Assembly: GCA_964019135.1 (NCBI GenBank)
Contig: CAXHSH010000546.1
Span: 1-64,000 of the forward strand
From: Arenicola marina
Lineage: Eukaryota > Annelida > Polychaeta > Arenicolidae
DNA length: 64,000 nucleotides
Reading direction: 5' to 3'
The position numbers were made by a program, and so were the translations under genes. Position 1 is the stretch's first letter. The number at the start of each line of letters is the position of its first letter. Positions 23,101 to 35,937 of the stretch are shown here, piece after piece. The notes beneath the pieces are model-generated. The model ran no database searches. It had not been told where the DNA came from and saw only the letters and a list, made by a program, of their open reading frames with translations.

Positions 23101-24605
23101 TGGCAGACCACTGGCTGATTGTGTGGGGCTGGGTATGTCTTGACCGTGAGAGGGCGTATCAGACCACTGGCCGAGTATGTGGGGCTAGGTTTATCATGCG
23201 CGTGAGAGGGCGTGGCAGACCGCTGGCCGAGTGTGAGGGGCTGGGTAAGTCATGACCGTGAGAGGGCCTGGCAGACCGCTGGCCGGGTGTGTGGGGCTGG
23301 GTATGTCATGACCGACAGAGGGCGTGGCAGACCCCGGGCCGGGTGTGTGGGGCTGGGTATGTCATGACCGAGTGAGGGCGTGGCAGAACACTGGCCGACT
23401 GTGTGGGGCTGGGTACGCCATGACCGTGAGAAGGAGTGGCAGACCACTGGCCGAGTGTGAGGGGCTGGGTATGTCATGAACGTGAGAGGGCGTGGCAGAC
23501 CACTATCCGAGTGTGAGGGGCAGTGTATGTCTTGAATATGAGAGGGCGTGGCATCCCACTGGCCGAGTGTGTGGGGTTGGATATGTCATGACCATGAGAA
23601 GGGGTGGCAGACCACTGGCCGAATGTGTGGGGCTGGGTATGTCTTGACCGTGAGAGGGCCTGGCAGACCACTGGCCGAGTGTGAGGGGCTGGGTAAGTCA
23701 TGAACGTGAGAGGGCGTGGCAGACCACTGGCCGAGTGTGAGGGGCAGTGTATGTCTTGAATATGAGAGGGCGTGGCATCCCACTGGCCGAGTGTGTGGGG
23801 TTGGGTATGTCATGACCATGAGAAGGGGTGGCAGACCACTGGCCGAGTGTGTGGGGCTGGGTATGTCTTGACCGTGAGAGGGCCTGGCAGACCACTGGCC
23901 GAGTGTGAGGGGCTGGGTATGTCATGTCCATGGAAGGGCGTGGCAGACCACTGGCCGAATGTGATGGGCAGTATGTGTCATGCCCGTGAGAGGGCTTGGC
24001 AGATCACTGGCCGATTGTGTGGGGCTGGTTATGCCATGACCATGCGAAGGCGTGGCAGACCACTGGTCGATTGTGTGGGACTGGCTATGTCTTGACCGTG
24101 AGAGGGCCTGGCAGACCACTGGCCGAGTGTGAGGGGCTGGGTGTGTCATGACCATGAGAGGGCGTGGCAGTCCATAGGGCGGGTGTGAGGGGCAGTGTTT
24201 GTCATGCCTGTGAGAGGGCGTGGCAGACCACTGGCCCAGTGTGGGGGGCTGGGTATGTCGTTACCTTGAGAGGGTGTGGCAGACCACTGGCCGAGTGTGA
24301 TGGTCAGTGTATGTTATGCCCGATCGAGGGTGTGGCCGACCACTGGCATAGTGAGTGGGGCTGGGTAAGTCATGTCCGTGAGACCGCGTGATAGACTACT
24401 GACTATGTGTGTGGGGCTGGGTATGTCATGACCATGAGAGGGCGTGGCAGAGCATTTGCCGAGTGTATGGGGCTGGGAATGTCATGCCCGTGAGAGGGCG
24501 TGGCAGACCGCTGGCCGATTGTATGGGGCTAGGTATGTCATACCTGTGAGAGGGAGTGGCAGATCACTGGCCGAGTGTCAGGGGCTGGAGTATGTCATGA
24601 CCGAG
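17134..24605 (+). repeat. Palindrome interval 5 (7,472 bp): two palindrome-less units plus one full unit
   Basis: The interval has the same layout as 1501-9194, but its first palindrome-less unit lacks the 224-bp block and measures 1,843 bp (17246-19088). A 2,067-bp unit follows (19089-21155), then a nearly full unit with the same single-monomer loss near 22273 as seen near 6862. 7694 - 224 + 2 = 7472. From 18006 onward it is the duplicated copy of 2595-9194. Confidence 0.88.
17141..17227 (-). repeat. Inverted satellite segment 5 (87 bp)
   Basis: The palindrome is at 17134-17147 and the CA dinucleotide is present. Segment 1 occupies the equivalent place in the related 1501-9194 interval but belongs to the CA-deletion class, so the left flanks of these two related intervals have different histories. 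Confidence 0.93.
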
Positions 24606-27600
24606 AGAGGGCGCCCTCTCACGGGAATGTCATACCCAGCCCCTCACACCCGGCCAGTGATCTGTCACACACTATCACGGGCATGACATACGCTGCTCCT
24701 GAGGGAGTGGCAGACCGCTGGCCGAGTGTGTGGTGCAGTGTATGTCATGCCTGTGGAGGGCGTGGACCACTGGCCGAGTGTGTGGGGCAGTGTATGTCAT
24801 GCCTATGAGAAGGCGTGGTAGCTCACTGGCCGAGTGAGTGGGGCTGGGTATGTCGTGACCGAGAGAGGGCGTGGCATACCACTGGCAGAGTGTGAGGGGC
24901 AGTGTAAGTCATGCCCGTGTGAGGGCGTGGCAGACCACTGGCCGATTGTGTGCGGCTGGGCATGTCTTGACCGTGAGAGGGCCTTGCAGACCACTGGTCG
25001 AGTGTGAGGGGCTGGGTGTGTCATGACCATTAGAGGGCGTGGCAGACCGCAGGCCGGGTGTGAGGGGCTGGGTATGTAGTGCCCGTGCGAGGGTGTGGTA
25101 GATCCCTGGCCGGGTGTGTGGGGCTGGGTATGTCTTGAACGTGAGAGGGCGTGGCAGACCACTGGCCGATTGTGAGGGGCAGTTAGTGCCATGCCTTTGA
25201 GAGGGTGTGGCAGACCGCTGGCCGAGTGTGTGGGGCTGGGTAAGTCATGACCGTGAGAGGGCGTGGCAGACCACTGGCCGATTGTGTGAGGCTGGGTATG
25301 CCATGACCATGAGAGGGCGTGGCAGACCGCTGGCCGAGTGTGTGGGGCTGGGTAAGTCATGACCGTGAGAGGGCGTGGCAGACCACTGGCCGATTGTGTG
25401 AGGCTGGGTATGCCATGACCATGAGAGGGCGTGGCAGACCAATGGCTGATTGTGTGGGGCTGGGTATGTCATGACCCTGAGAGGGCGTGGCAGACCACTG
25501 GCCGAGTGTGAGGGGCAGTGTGTGTCACGCCGTTGAGAGTTCGTGACAGACCACTGGCCTTGTGTGTGGGGCTGGGTATGTCGTGCCCGTGCGAGGGTGT
25601 GGCAGAACCCTGGCCGGGTGTGTGGGGCTGGGTATGTCAAGACCGACAGACGGCGTTGCAAACCACTGGCCGAGTGTGGGGGGCAGTATATGTCATGCCC
25701 GTCAGAGGGCGTGGCAGACAACTGGTCGAGTGTGATGGGCAAGATATGTCATGACCTTGAGAGGATGTGGCAGACCACTGGCCGAGTGTGAGGGGCTGGG
25801 TATGCCGTTACCATGAGAAGGCGTGGCAGACCACTGGTCGTTTGTGTGGGGCTGTGTATGTCTTGACCGTGAGAGGGCCTGGAAGGCCACTGGCCGAGGG
25901 TGTGGTGCTCGGTATGTCTTGACCGTGAGAGGACGTGGCAGACCACTGGCCGACTGTATGGGGCTGGGTATGCCATGATCGTGAGAAGGAGTGGCAGACC
26001 ACTGGCCGAATGTGTGGGGCTGGGTATGTCTTGGCCGTGAGATCGAGGGCCTGGCAGGCCACTGGCCGAGTGTGTGGTGCGCGTTATATCTTGACCGTGA
26101 GAGGACGTGGCAGGCCACTGGCCGACTGTGTGGGGCTGGGTATGCCATGACCGCGAGAAGGATTTGGCCGAATGTGTGGGGCTGGGTATGCCATGACCGG
26201 GAGAAGGAGTGGCAGACGACAGGTCGAGTGTGATGGTCAGTGTATGTCACGCCCATACAAGGGCGTAGCAGACCACTGGCAGAGTGTGGGGGGCAGTGTA
26301 TGTCATGCCCGTGACAAGGCGTGGCAGACCGCTGGCCGAGTCTGTGGGGCTGGGTAATTCATGACCGTGAGAGGGCGTGTGAGACCACTGGCCGATTGTG
26401 TGGGGCTGGGTATGCCATGACCATGAGAAGGCCTGGCAGACCACTGGCTGATTGTGTGGGGCTGGGTATGTCTTGACCGTGAGAGGGCGTATCAGACCAC
26501 TGGCCGAGTGTGTGGGGCTAGGTTTATCATGCGCGTGAGAGGGCGTGGCAGACCGCTGGCCGAGTGTGAGGGGCTGGGTAAGTCATGACCGTGAGAGGGC
26601 CTGGCAGACCGCTGGCCGGGTGTGTGGGGCTGGGTATGTCATGACCGACAGAGGGCGTGGCAGACCCCGGGCCGGGTGTGTGGGGCTGGGTATGTCATGA
26701 CCGAGTGAGGGCGTGGCAGAACACTGGCCGACTGTGTGGGGCTGGGTACGCCATGACCGTGAGAAGGAGTGGCAGACCACTGGCCGAGTGTGAGGGGCTG
26801 GGTATGTCATGAACGTGAGAGGGCGTGGCAGACCACTATCCGAGTGTGAGGGGCAGTGTATGTCTTGAATATGAGAGGGCGTGGCATCCCACTGGCCGAG
26901 TGTGTGGGGTTGGATATGTCATGACCATGAGAAGGGGTGGCAGACCACTGGCCGAATGTGTGGGGCTGGGTATGTCTTGACCGTGAGAGGGCCTGGCAGA
27001 CCACTGGCCGAGTGTGAGGGGCTGGGTAAGTCATGAACGTGAGAGGGCGTGGCAGACCACTGGCCGAGTGTGAGGGGCAGTGTATGTCTTGAATATGAGA
27101 GGGCGTGGCATCCCACTGGCCGAGTGTGTGGGGTTGGGTATGTCATGACCATGAGAAGGGGTGGCAGACCACTGGCCGAGTGTGTGGGGCTGGGTATGTC
27201 TTGACCGTGAGAGGGCCTGGCAGACCACTGGCCGAGTGTGAGGGGCTGGGTATGTCATGTCCATGGAAGGGCGTGGCAGACCACTGGCCGAATGTGATGG
27301 GCAGTATGTGTCATGCCCGTGAGAGGGCTTGGCAGATCACTGGCCGATTGTGTGGGGCTGGTTATGCCATGACCATGCGAAGGCGTGGCAGACCACTGGT
27401 CGATTGTGTGGGACTGGCTATGTCTTGACCGTGAGAGGGCCTGGCAGACCACTGGCCGAGTGTGAGGGGCTGGGTGTGTCATGACCATGAGAGGGCGTGG
27501 CAGTCCACAGGGCGGGTGTGAGGGGCAGTGTTTGTCATGCCTGTGAGAGGGCGTGGCAGACCACTGGCCCAGTGTGGGGGGCTGGGTATGTCGTTACCTT

Positions 27601-27938
27601 GAGAGGGTGTGGCAGACCACTGGCCGAGTGTGATGGTCAGTGTATGTTATGCCCGATCGAGGGTGTGGCCGACCACTGGCATAGTGAGTGGGGCTGGGTA
27701 AGTCATGTCCGTGAGACCGCGTGATAGACTACTGACTATGTGTGTGAGGCTGGGTATGTCATGACCATGAGAGGGCGTGGCAGAGCATTGGCCGAGTGTA
27801 TGGGGCTGGGAATGTCATGCCCGTGAGAGGGCGTGGCAGACCGCTGGCCGATTGTATGGGGCTAGGTATGTCATGCCTGTGAGAGGGAGTGGCAGATCAC
27901 TGGCCGAGTGTCAGGGGCTGGAGTATGTCATGACCGAG
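24606..27938 (+). repeat. HOR unit, 3,333 bp (duplicate of 9195-12527)
   Basis: The unit has the same two internal losses (224 bp near 24944; 61 bp near 26029) and the same private variants as 9195-12527, at +15,411. Confidence 0.9.
24613..24699 (-). repeat. Inverted satellite segment 6 (87 bp)
   Basis: The palindrome is at 24606-24619 and the CA dinucleotide is present. The flank shares GTCATACCTG with segment 2. Confidence 0.93.
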
Positions 27939-30325
27939 AGAGGGCGCCCTCTCACGGGAATGTCATACCCAGCCCCTCACACCCGGCCAGTGATCTGTCA
28001 CACACTATCACGGGCATGACATACGCTGCTCCTGAGGGAGTGGCAGACCGCTGGCCGAGTGTGTGGTGCAGTGAATGTCATGCCTGTGGAGGGCGTGGAC
28101 CACTGGCCGAGTGTGTGGGGCAGTGTATGTCATGCCTATGAGAAGGCGTGGTAGCTCACTGGCCGAGTGAGCGGGGCTGGGTATGTCGTGACCGAGAGAG
28201 GGCGTGGCATACCACTGGCAGAGTGTGAGGGGCAGTGTAAGTCATGCCCGTGTGAGGGCGTGGCAGACCACTGGCCGAGTGTGTGGCGCTCGGTATGTCA
28301 TGACCGTGTGAGGGCTTGGTAGACCACTGGCCGAGTGTGAGGGGCATTGTATGTCATGTCCGTGAGAGGGTGTGGCAGACCGCTGACCGAGTGTGTGAGG
28401 CTGGATATGTCTTGTCCGTGAGAGGGCCTGGCAGGCCACTGGCCGAGTTTGTGGGGCTCGGTATGTCATGACCGTGAGAGGACGTGGCAGACCACTGGCC
28501 GATTGTGTGCGGCTGGGCATGTCTTGACCGTGAGAGGGCCTTGCAGACCACTGGTCGAGTGTGAGGGGCTGGGTGTGTCATGACCATTAGAGGGCGTGGC
28601 AGACCGCAGGCCGGGTGTGAGGGGCTGGGTATGTAGTGCCCGTGCGAGGGTGTGGTAGATCCCTGGCCGGGTGTGTGGGGCTGGGTATGTCTTGAACGTG
28701 AGAGGGCGTGGCAGACCACTGGCCGATTGTGAGGGGCAGTTAGTGCCATGCCTTTGAGAGGGTGTGGCAGACCGCTGGCCGAGTGTGTGGGGCTGGGTAA
28801 GTCATGACCGTGAGAGGGCGTGGCAGACCACTGGCCGAGTGTGTGGGGCTGGGTAAGTCATGACCGTGAGAGGGCGTGGCAGACCACTGGCCGATTGTGT
28901 GGGGCTGGGTATGTCTTGACCCTGAGAGGGCCTGGCAGACCACTGGCCGAGTGTGAGGGGCTGGGTAAGTCATGACCGTGAGAGGGCCTGGCAGACCACT
29001 GGCCGGGTGTGTGGGGCTGGGTATGTCATGACCGACAGAGGGCGTGGCAGACCCCGGGCCGGGTGTGTGGGGCCGGGTATGTCATGACCGAGTGAGGGCG
29101 TGGCAGAACACTGGCCGACTGTGTGGGGCTGGGTACGCCATGACCGTGAGAAGGAGTGGCAGATCACTGGCCGAGTGTGAGGGGCTGGGTATCTCATGAA
29201 CGTGAGAGGGCGTGGCAGACCACTATCCGAGTGTGAGGGGCAGTGTATGTCTTGAATATGAGAGGGCGTGGCATCCCACTGGCCGAGTGTGTGGGGTTGG
29301 ATATGTCATGACCATGAGAAGGGGTGGCAGACCACTGGCCGAATGTGTGGGGCTGGGTATGTCTTGACCGTGAGAGGGCCTGGCAGACCACTGGCCGAGT
29401 GTGAGGGGCTGGGTAAGTCATGAACGTGAGAGGGCGTGGCAGACCACTGGCCGAGTGTGAGGGGCAGTGTATGTCTTGAATATGAGAGGGCGTGGCATCC
29501 CACTGGCCGAGTGTGTGGGGTTGGGTATGTCATGACCATGAGAAGGGGTGGCAGACCACTGGCCGAGTGTGTGGGGCTGGGTATGTCTTGACCGTGAGAG
29601 GGCCTGGCAGACCACTGGCCGAGTGTGAGGGGCTGGGTATGTCATGTCCATGGAAGGGCGTGGCAGACCACTGGCCGAATGTGATGGGCAGTATGTGTCA
29701 TGCCCGTGAGAGGGCTTGGCAGATCACTGGCCGATTGTGTGGGGCTGGTTATGCCATGACCATGCGAAGGCGTGGCAGACCACTGGTCGATTGTGTGGGA
29801 CTGGCTATGTCTTGACCGTGAGAGGGCCTGGCAGACCACTGGCCGAGTGTGAGGGGCTGGGTGTGTCATGACCATGAGAGGGCGTGGCAGTCCACAGGGC
29901 GGGTGTGAGGGGCAGTGTTTGTCATGCCTGTGAGAGGGCGTGGCAGATCACTGGCCCAGTGTGGGGGGCTGGGTATGTCATTACCTTGAGAGGGTGTGGC
30001 AGACCACTGGCCGAGTGTGATGGTCAGTGTATGTTATGCCCGATCGAGGGTGTGGCCGACCACTGGCATAGTGAGTGGGGCTGGGTAAGTCATGTCCGTG
30101 AGACCGCGTGATAGACTACTGACTATGTGTGTGGGGCTGGGTATGTCATGACCATGAGAGGGCGTGGCAGAGCATTGGCCGAGTGTATGGGGCTGGGAAT
30201 GTCATGCCCGTGAGAGGGCGTGGCAGACCGCTGGCCGATTGTATGGGGCTAGGTATGTCATGCCTGTGAGAGGGAGTGGCAGATCACTGGCCGAGTGTCA
30301 GGGGCTGGAGTATGTCATGACCGAG
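27939..30325 (+). repeat. HOR unit, 2,387 bp type (duplicate of 12528-14914)
   Basis: The order and length match 12528-14914, including private AGTGAATGTCATG (about 28071), GAGCGGGGCTGG (about 28169) and GGGGCCGGG (about 29071). Confidence 0.9.
27946..28032 (-). repeat. Inverted satellite segment 7 (87 bp)
   Basis: The palindrome is at 27939-27952. The segment is CA-present and is the partner of segment 3. Confidence 0.93.
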
Positions 30326-32544
30326 AGAGGGCGCCCTCTCACGGGAATGTCATACCCAGCCCCTCACACCCGGCCAGTGATCTGTCACACACTATCACGG
30401 GCATGACATACGCTGCTCCTGAGGGAGTGGCAGACCGCTGGCCGAGTGTGTGGTGCAGTGTATGTCATGCCTGTGGAGGGCGTGGACCACTGGCCGAGTG
30501 TGTGGGGCAGTGTATGTCATGCCTATGAGAAGGCGTGGTAGCTCACTGGCCGAGTGAGTGGGGCTGGGTATGTCGTGACCGAGAGAGGGCGTGGCATACC
30601 ACTGGCAGAGTGTGAGGGGCAGTGTAAGTCATGCCCGTGTGAGGGCGTGGCAGACCACTGGCCGATTGTGTGCGGCTGGGCATGTCTTGACCGTGAGAGG
30701 GCCTTGCAGACCACTGGTCGAGTGTGAGGGGCTGGGTGTGTCATGACCATTAGAGGGCGTGGCAGACCGCAGGCCGGGTGTGAGGGGCTGGGTATGTAGT
30801 GCCCGTGCGAGGGTGTGGTAGATCCCTGGCCGGGTGTGTGGGGCTGGGTATGTCTTGAACGTGAGAGGGCGTGGCAGACCACTGGCCGATTGTGAGGGGC
30901 AGTTAGTGCCATGCCTTTGAGAGGGTGTGGCAGACCGCTGGCCGAGTGTGTGGGGCTGGGTAAGTCATGACCGTGAGAGGGCGTGGCAGACCACTGGCCG
31001 ATTGTGTGAGGCTGGGTATGCCATGACCATGAGAGGGCGTGGCAGACCGCTGGCCGAGTGTGTGGGGCTGGGTAAGTCATGACCGTGAGAGGGCGTGGCA
31101 GACCACTGGCCGATTGTGTGAGGCTGGGTATGCCATGACCATGAGAGGGCGTGGCAGACCAATGGCTGATTGTGTGGGGCTGGGTATGTCATGACCCTGA
31201 GAGGGCGTGGCAGACCACTGGCCGAGTGTGTTGGGCAGTGTGTGTCACGCCGTTGAGAGTTCGTGACAGACCACTGGCCTTGTGTGTGGGGCTGGGTATG
31301 TCGTGCCCGTGCGAGGGTGTGGCAGAACCCTGGCCGGGTGTGTGGGGCTGGGTATGTCAAGACCGACAGACGGCGTTGCAAACCACTGGCCGAGTGTGGG
31401 GGGCAGTATATGTCATGCCCGTCAGAGGGCGTGGCAGACAACTGGTCGAGTGTGATGGGCAAGATATGTCATGACCTTGAGAGGATGTGGCAGACCACTG
31501 GCCGAGTGTGTGGGGTTGGATATGTCATGACCATGAGAAGGGGTGGCAGACCACTGGCCGAATGTGTGGGGCTGGGTATGTCTTGACCGTGAGAGGGCCT
31601 GGCAGACCACTGGCCGAGTGTGAGGGGCTGGGTAAGTCATGAACGTGAGAGGGCGTGGCAGACCACTGGCCGAGTGTGAGGGGCAGTGTATGTCTTGAAT
31701 ATGAGAGGGCGTGGCATCCCACTGGCCGAGTGTGTGGGGTTGGGTATGTCATGACCATGAGAAGGGGTGGCAGACCACTGGCCGAGTGTGTGGGGCTGGG
31801 TATGTCTTGACCGTGAGAGGGCCTGGCAGACCACTGGCCGAGTGTGAGGGGCTGGGTATGTCATGTCCATGGAAGGGCGTGGCAGACCACTGGCCGAATG
31901 TGATGGGCAGTATGTGTCATGCCCGTGAGAGGGCTTGGCAGATCACTGGCCGATTGTGTGGGGCTGGTTATGCCATGACCATGCGAAGGCGTGGCAGACC
32001 ACTGGTCGATTGTGTGGGACTGGCTATGTCTTGACCGTGAGAGGGCCTGGCAGACCACTGGCCGAGTGTGAGGGGCTGGGTGTGTCATGACCATGAGAGG
32101 GCGTGGCAGTCCACAGGGCGGGTGTGAGGGGCAGTGTTTGTCATGCCTGTGAGAGGGCGTGGCAGACCACTGGCCCAGTGTGGGGGGCTGGGTATGTCAT
32201 TACCTTGAGAGGGTGTGGCAGACCACTGGCCGAGTGTGATGGTCAGTGTATGTTATGCCCGATCGAGGGTGTGGCCGACCACTGGCATAGTGAGTGGGGC
32301 TGGGTAAGTCATGTCCGTGAGACCGCGTGATAGACTACTGACTATGTGTGTGGGGCTGGGTATGTCATGACCATGAGAGGGCGTGGCAGAGCATTGGCCG
32401 AGTGTATGGGGCTGGGAATGTCATGCCCGTGAGAGGGCGTGGCAGACCGCTGGCCGATTGTATGGGGCTAGGTATGTCATGCCTGTGAGAGGGAGTGGCA
32501 GATCACTGGCCGAGTGTCAGGGGCTGGAGTATGTCATGACCGAG
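30326..32544 (+). repeat. HOR unit, 2,219 bp type (duplicate of 14915-17133)
   Basis: The unit has the same 224-bp loss and the same right-half junction (about 31507) as 14915-17133. It also carries the private GTGTGTTGGGCAG monomer (about 31226). Confidence 0.9.
30333..30419 (-). repeat. Inverted satellite segment 8 (87 bp)
   Basis: The palindrome is at 30326-30339. The segment is CA-present and is the partner of segment 4. Confidence 0.93.
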
Positions 32545-35500
32545 AGAGGGCGCCCTCTCACGGGAATGTCATACCCAGCCCCTCACACCCGGCCAGTGAT
32601 CTGTCACACACTATCACGGGCATGACATACGCTGCTCCTGAGGGAGTGGCAGACCGCTGGCCGAGTGTGTGGTGCAGTGTATGTCATGCCTGTGGAGGGC
32701 GTGGACCACTGGCCGAGTGTGTGGGGCAGTGTATGTCATGCCTATGAGAAGGCGTGGTAGCTCACTGGCCGAGTGAGTGGGGCTGGGTATGTCGTGACCG
32801 AGAGAGGGCGTGGCATACCACTGGCAGAGTGTGAGGGGCAGTGTAAGTCATGCCCGTGTGAGGGCGTGGCAGACCACTGGCCGATTGTGTGCGGCTGGGC
32901 ATGTCTTGACCGTGAGAGGGCCTTGCAGACCACTGGTCGAGTGTGAGGGGCTGGGTGTGTCATGACCATTAGAGGGCGTGGCAGACCGCAGGCCGGGTGT
33001 GAGGGGCTGGGTATGTAGTGCCCGTGCGAGGGTGTGGTAGATCCCTGGCCGGGTGTGTGGGGCTGGGTATGTCTTGAACGTGAGAGGGCGTGGCAGACCA
33101 CTGGCCGATTGTGAGGGGCAGTTAGTGCCATGCCTTTGAGAGGGTGTGGCAGACCGCTGGCCGAGTGTGTGGGGCTGGGTAAGTCATGACCGTGAGAGGG
33201 CGTGGCAGACCACTGGCCGATTGTGTGAGGCTGGGTATGCCATGACCATGAGAGGGCGTGGCAGACCGCTGGCCGAGTGTGTGGGGCTGGGTAAGTCATG
33301 ACCGTGAGAGGGCGTGGCAGACCACTGGCCGATTGTGTGAGGCTGGGTATGCCATGACCATGAGAGGGCGTGGCAGACCAATGGCTGATTGTGTGGGGCT
33401 GGGTATGTCATGACCCTGAGAGGGCGTGGCAGACCACTGGCCGAGTGTGAGGGGCAGTGTGTGTCACGCCGTTGAGAGTTCGTGACAGACCACTGGCCTT
33501 GTGTGTGGGGCTGGGTATGTCGTGCCCGTGCGAGGGTGTGGCAGAACCCTGGCCGGGTGTGTGGGGCTGGGTATGTCAAGACCGACAGACGGCGTTGCAA
33601 ACCACTGGCCGAGTGTGGGGGGCAGTATATGTCATGCCCGTCAGAGGGCGTGGCAGACAACTGGTCGAGTGTGATGGGCAAGATATGTCATGACCTTGAG
33701 AGGATGTGGCAGACCACTGGCCGAGTGTGAGGGGCTGGGTATGCCGTTACCATGAGAAGGCGTGGCAGACCACTGGTCGTTTGTGTGGGGCTGTGTATGT
33801 CTTGACCGTGAGAGGGCCTGGAAGGCCACTGGCCGAGGGTGTGGTGCTCGGTATGTCTTGACCGTGAGAGGACGTGGCAGACCACTGGCCGACTGTATGG
33901 GGCTGGGTATGCCATGATCGTGAGAAGGAGTGGCAGACCACTGGCCGAATGTGTGGGGCTGGGTATGCCGTGACCATGAGAAGGGAAGGCGTGGCAGACT
34001 ACTGGTCGATTGTGTGGGGCTGGGTATGTCTTGGCCGTGAGATCGAGGGCCTGGCAGGCCACTGGCCGAGTGTGTGGTGCGCGTTATATCTTGACCGTGA
34101 GAGGACGTGGCAGGCCACTGGCCGACTGTGTGGGGCTGGGTATGCCATGACCGCGAGAAGGATTTGGCCGAATGTGTGGGGCTGGGTATGCCATGACCGG
34201 GAGAAGGAGTGGCAGACGACAGGTCGAGTGTGATGGTCAGTGTATGTCACGCCCATACAAGGGCGTAGCAGACCACTGGCAGAGTGTGGGGGGCAGTGTA
34301 TGTCATGCCCGTGACAAGGCGTGGCAGACCGCTGGCCGAGTCTGTGGGGCTGGGTAATTCATGACCGTGAGAGGGCGTGTGAGACCACTGGCCGATTGTG
34401 TGGGGCTGGGTATGCCATGACCATGAGAAGGCCTGGCAGACCACTGGCTGATTGTGTGGGGCTGGGTATGTCTTGACCGTGAGAGGGCGTATCAGACCAC
34501 TGGCCGAGTGTGTGGGGCTAGGTTTATCATGCGCGTGAGAGGGCGTGGCAGACCGCTGGCCGAGTGTGAGGGGCTGGGTAAGTCATGACCGTGAGAGGGC
34601 CTGGCAGACCGCTGGCCGGGTGTGTGGGGCTGGGTATGTCATGACCGACAGAGGGCGTGGCAGACCCCGGGCCGGGTGTGTGGGGCTGGGTATGTCATGA
34701 CCGAGTGAGGGCGTGGCAGAACACTGGCCGACTGTGTGGGGCTGGGTACGCCATGACCGTGAGAAGGAGTGGCAGACCACTGGCCGAGTGTGAGGGGCTG
34801 GGTATGTCATGAACGTGAGAGGGCGTGGCAGACCACTATCCGAGTGTGAGGGGCAGTGTATGTCTTGAATATGAGAGGGCGTGGCATCCCACTGGCCGAG
34901 TGTGTGGGGTTGGATATGTCATGACCATGAGAAGGGGTGGCAGACCACAGGCCGAATGTGTGGGGCTGGGTATGTCTTGACCGTGAGAGGGCCTGGCAGA
35001 CCACTGGCCGAGTGTGAGGGGCTGGGTAAGTCATGAACGTGAGAGGGCGTGGCAGACCACTGGCCGAGTGTGAGGGGCAGTGTATGTCTTGAATATGAGA
35101 GGGCGTGGCATCCCACTGGCCGAGTGTGTGGGGTTGGGTATGTCATGACCATGAGAAGGGGTGGCAGACCACTGGCCGAGTGTGTGGGGCTGGGTATGTC
35201 TTGACCGTGAGAGGGCCTGGCAGACCACTGGCCGAGTGTGAGGGGCTGGGTATGTCATGTCCATGGAAGGGCGTGGCAGACCACTGGCCGAATGTGATGG
35301 GCAGTATGTGTCATGCCCGTGAGAGGGCTTGGCAGATCACTGGCCGATTGTGTGGGGCTGGTTATGCCATGACCATGCGAAGGCGTGGCAGACCACTGGT
35401 CGATTGTGTGGGACTGGCTATGTCTTGACCGTGAGAGGGCCTGGCAGACCACTGGCCGAGTGTGAGGGGCTGGGTGTGTCATGACCATGAGAGGGCGTGG

Positions 35501-35937
35501 CAGTCCACAGGGCGGGTGTGAGGGGCAGTGTTTGTCATGCCTGTGAGAGGGCGTGGCAGACCACTGGCCCAGTGTGGGGGGCTGGGTATGTCGTTACCTT
35601 GAGAGGGTGTGGCAGACCACTGGCCGAGTGTGATGGTCAGTGTATGTTATGCCCGATCGAGGGTGTGGCCGACCACTGGCATAGTGAGTGGGGCTGGGTA
35701 AGTCATGTCCGTGAGACCGCGTGATAGACTACTGACTATGTGTGTGGGGCTGGGATGTCATGACCATGAGAGGGCGTGGCAGAGCATTGGCCGAGTGTAT
35801 GGGGCTGGGAATGTCATGCCCGTGAGAGGGCGTGGCAGACCGCTGGCCGATTGTATGGGGCTAGGTATGTCATGCCTGTGAGAGGGAGTGGCAGATCACT
35901 GGCCGAGTGTCAGGGGCTGGAGTATGTCATGACCGAG
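32545..35937 (+). repeat. HOR unit, 3,393 bp
   Basis: This is a full-type unit lacking the 224-bp left block. It also has a single-base deletion near 35755 (CTGGGATGTC where other copies read CTGGGTATGTC). 3618 - 224 - 1 = 3393. The 15,411-bp duplication ends inside it at 33682. A private change, CCACAGGCCGAATG, is seen near 34949. Confidence 0.88.
32552..32638 (-). repeat. Inverted satellite segment 9 (87 bp)
   Basis: The palindrome is at 32545-32558. The segment is CA-present and is the partner of segment 5. Confidence 0.93.

Larger units (their letters stand above)
18006..33682. repeat. Large tandem segmental duplication, copy 2 (15,411-bp period)
   Basis: This is the downstream partner of 2595-18271. 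A junction-type segment of about 266 bp appears three times (2595-2860, 18006-18271, 33417-33682), as expected at the crossover region of an unequal exchange. I saw no substitution or indel between the copies. That points to a very recent event, or to an assembly that counted one block twice. The copy contains palindromes at 24606, 27939, 30326 and 32545, matching 9195, 12528, 14915 and 17134. Confidence 0.92.
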
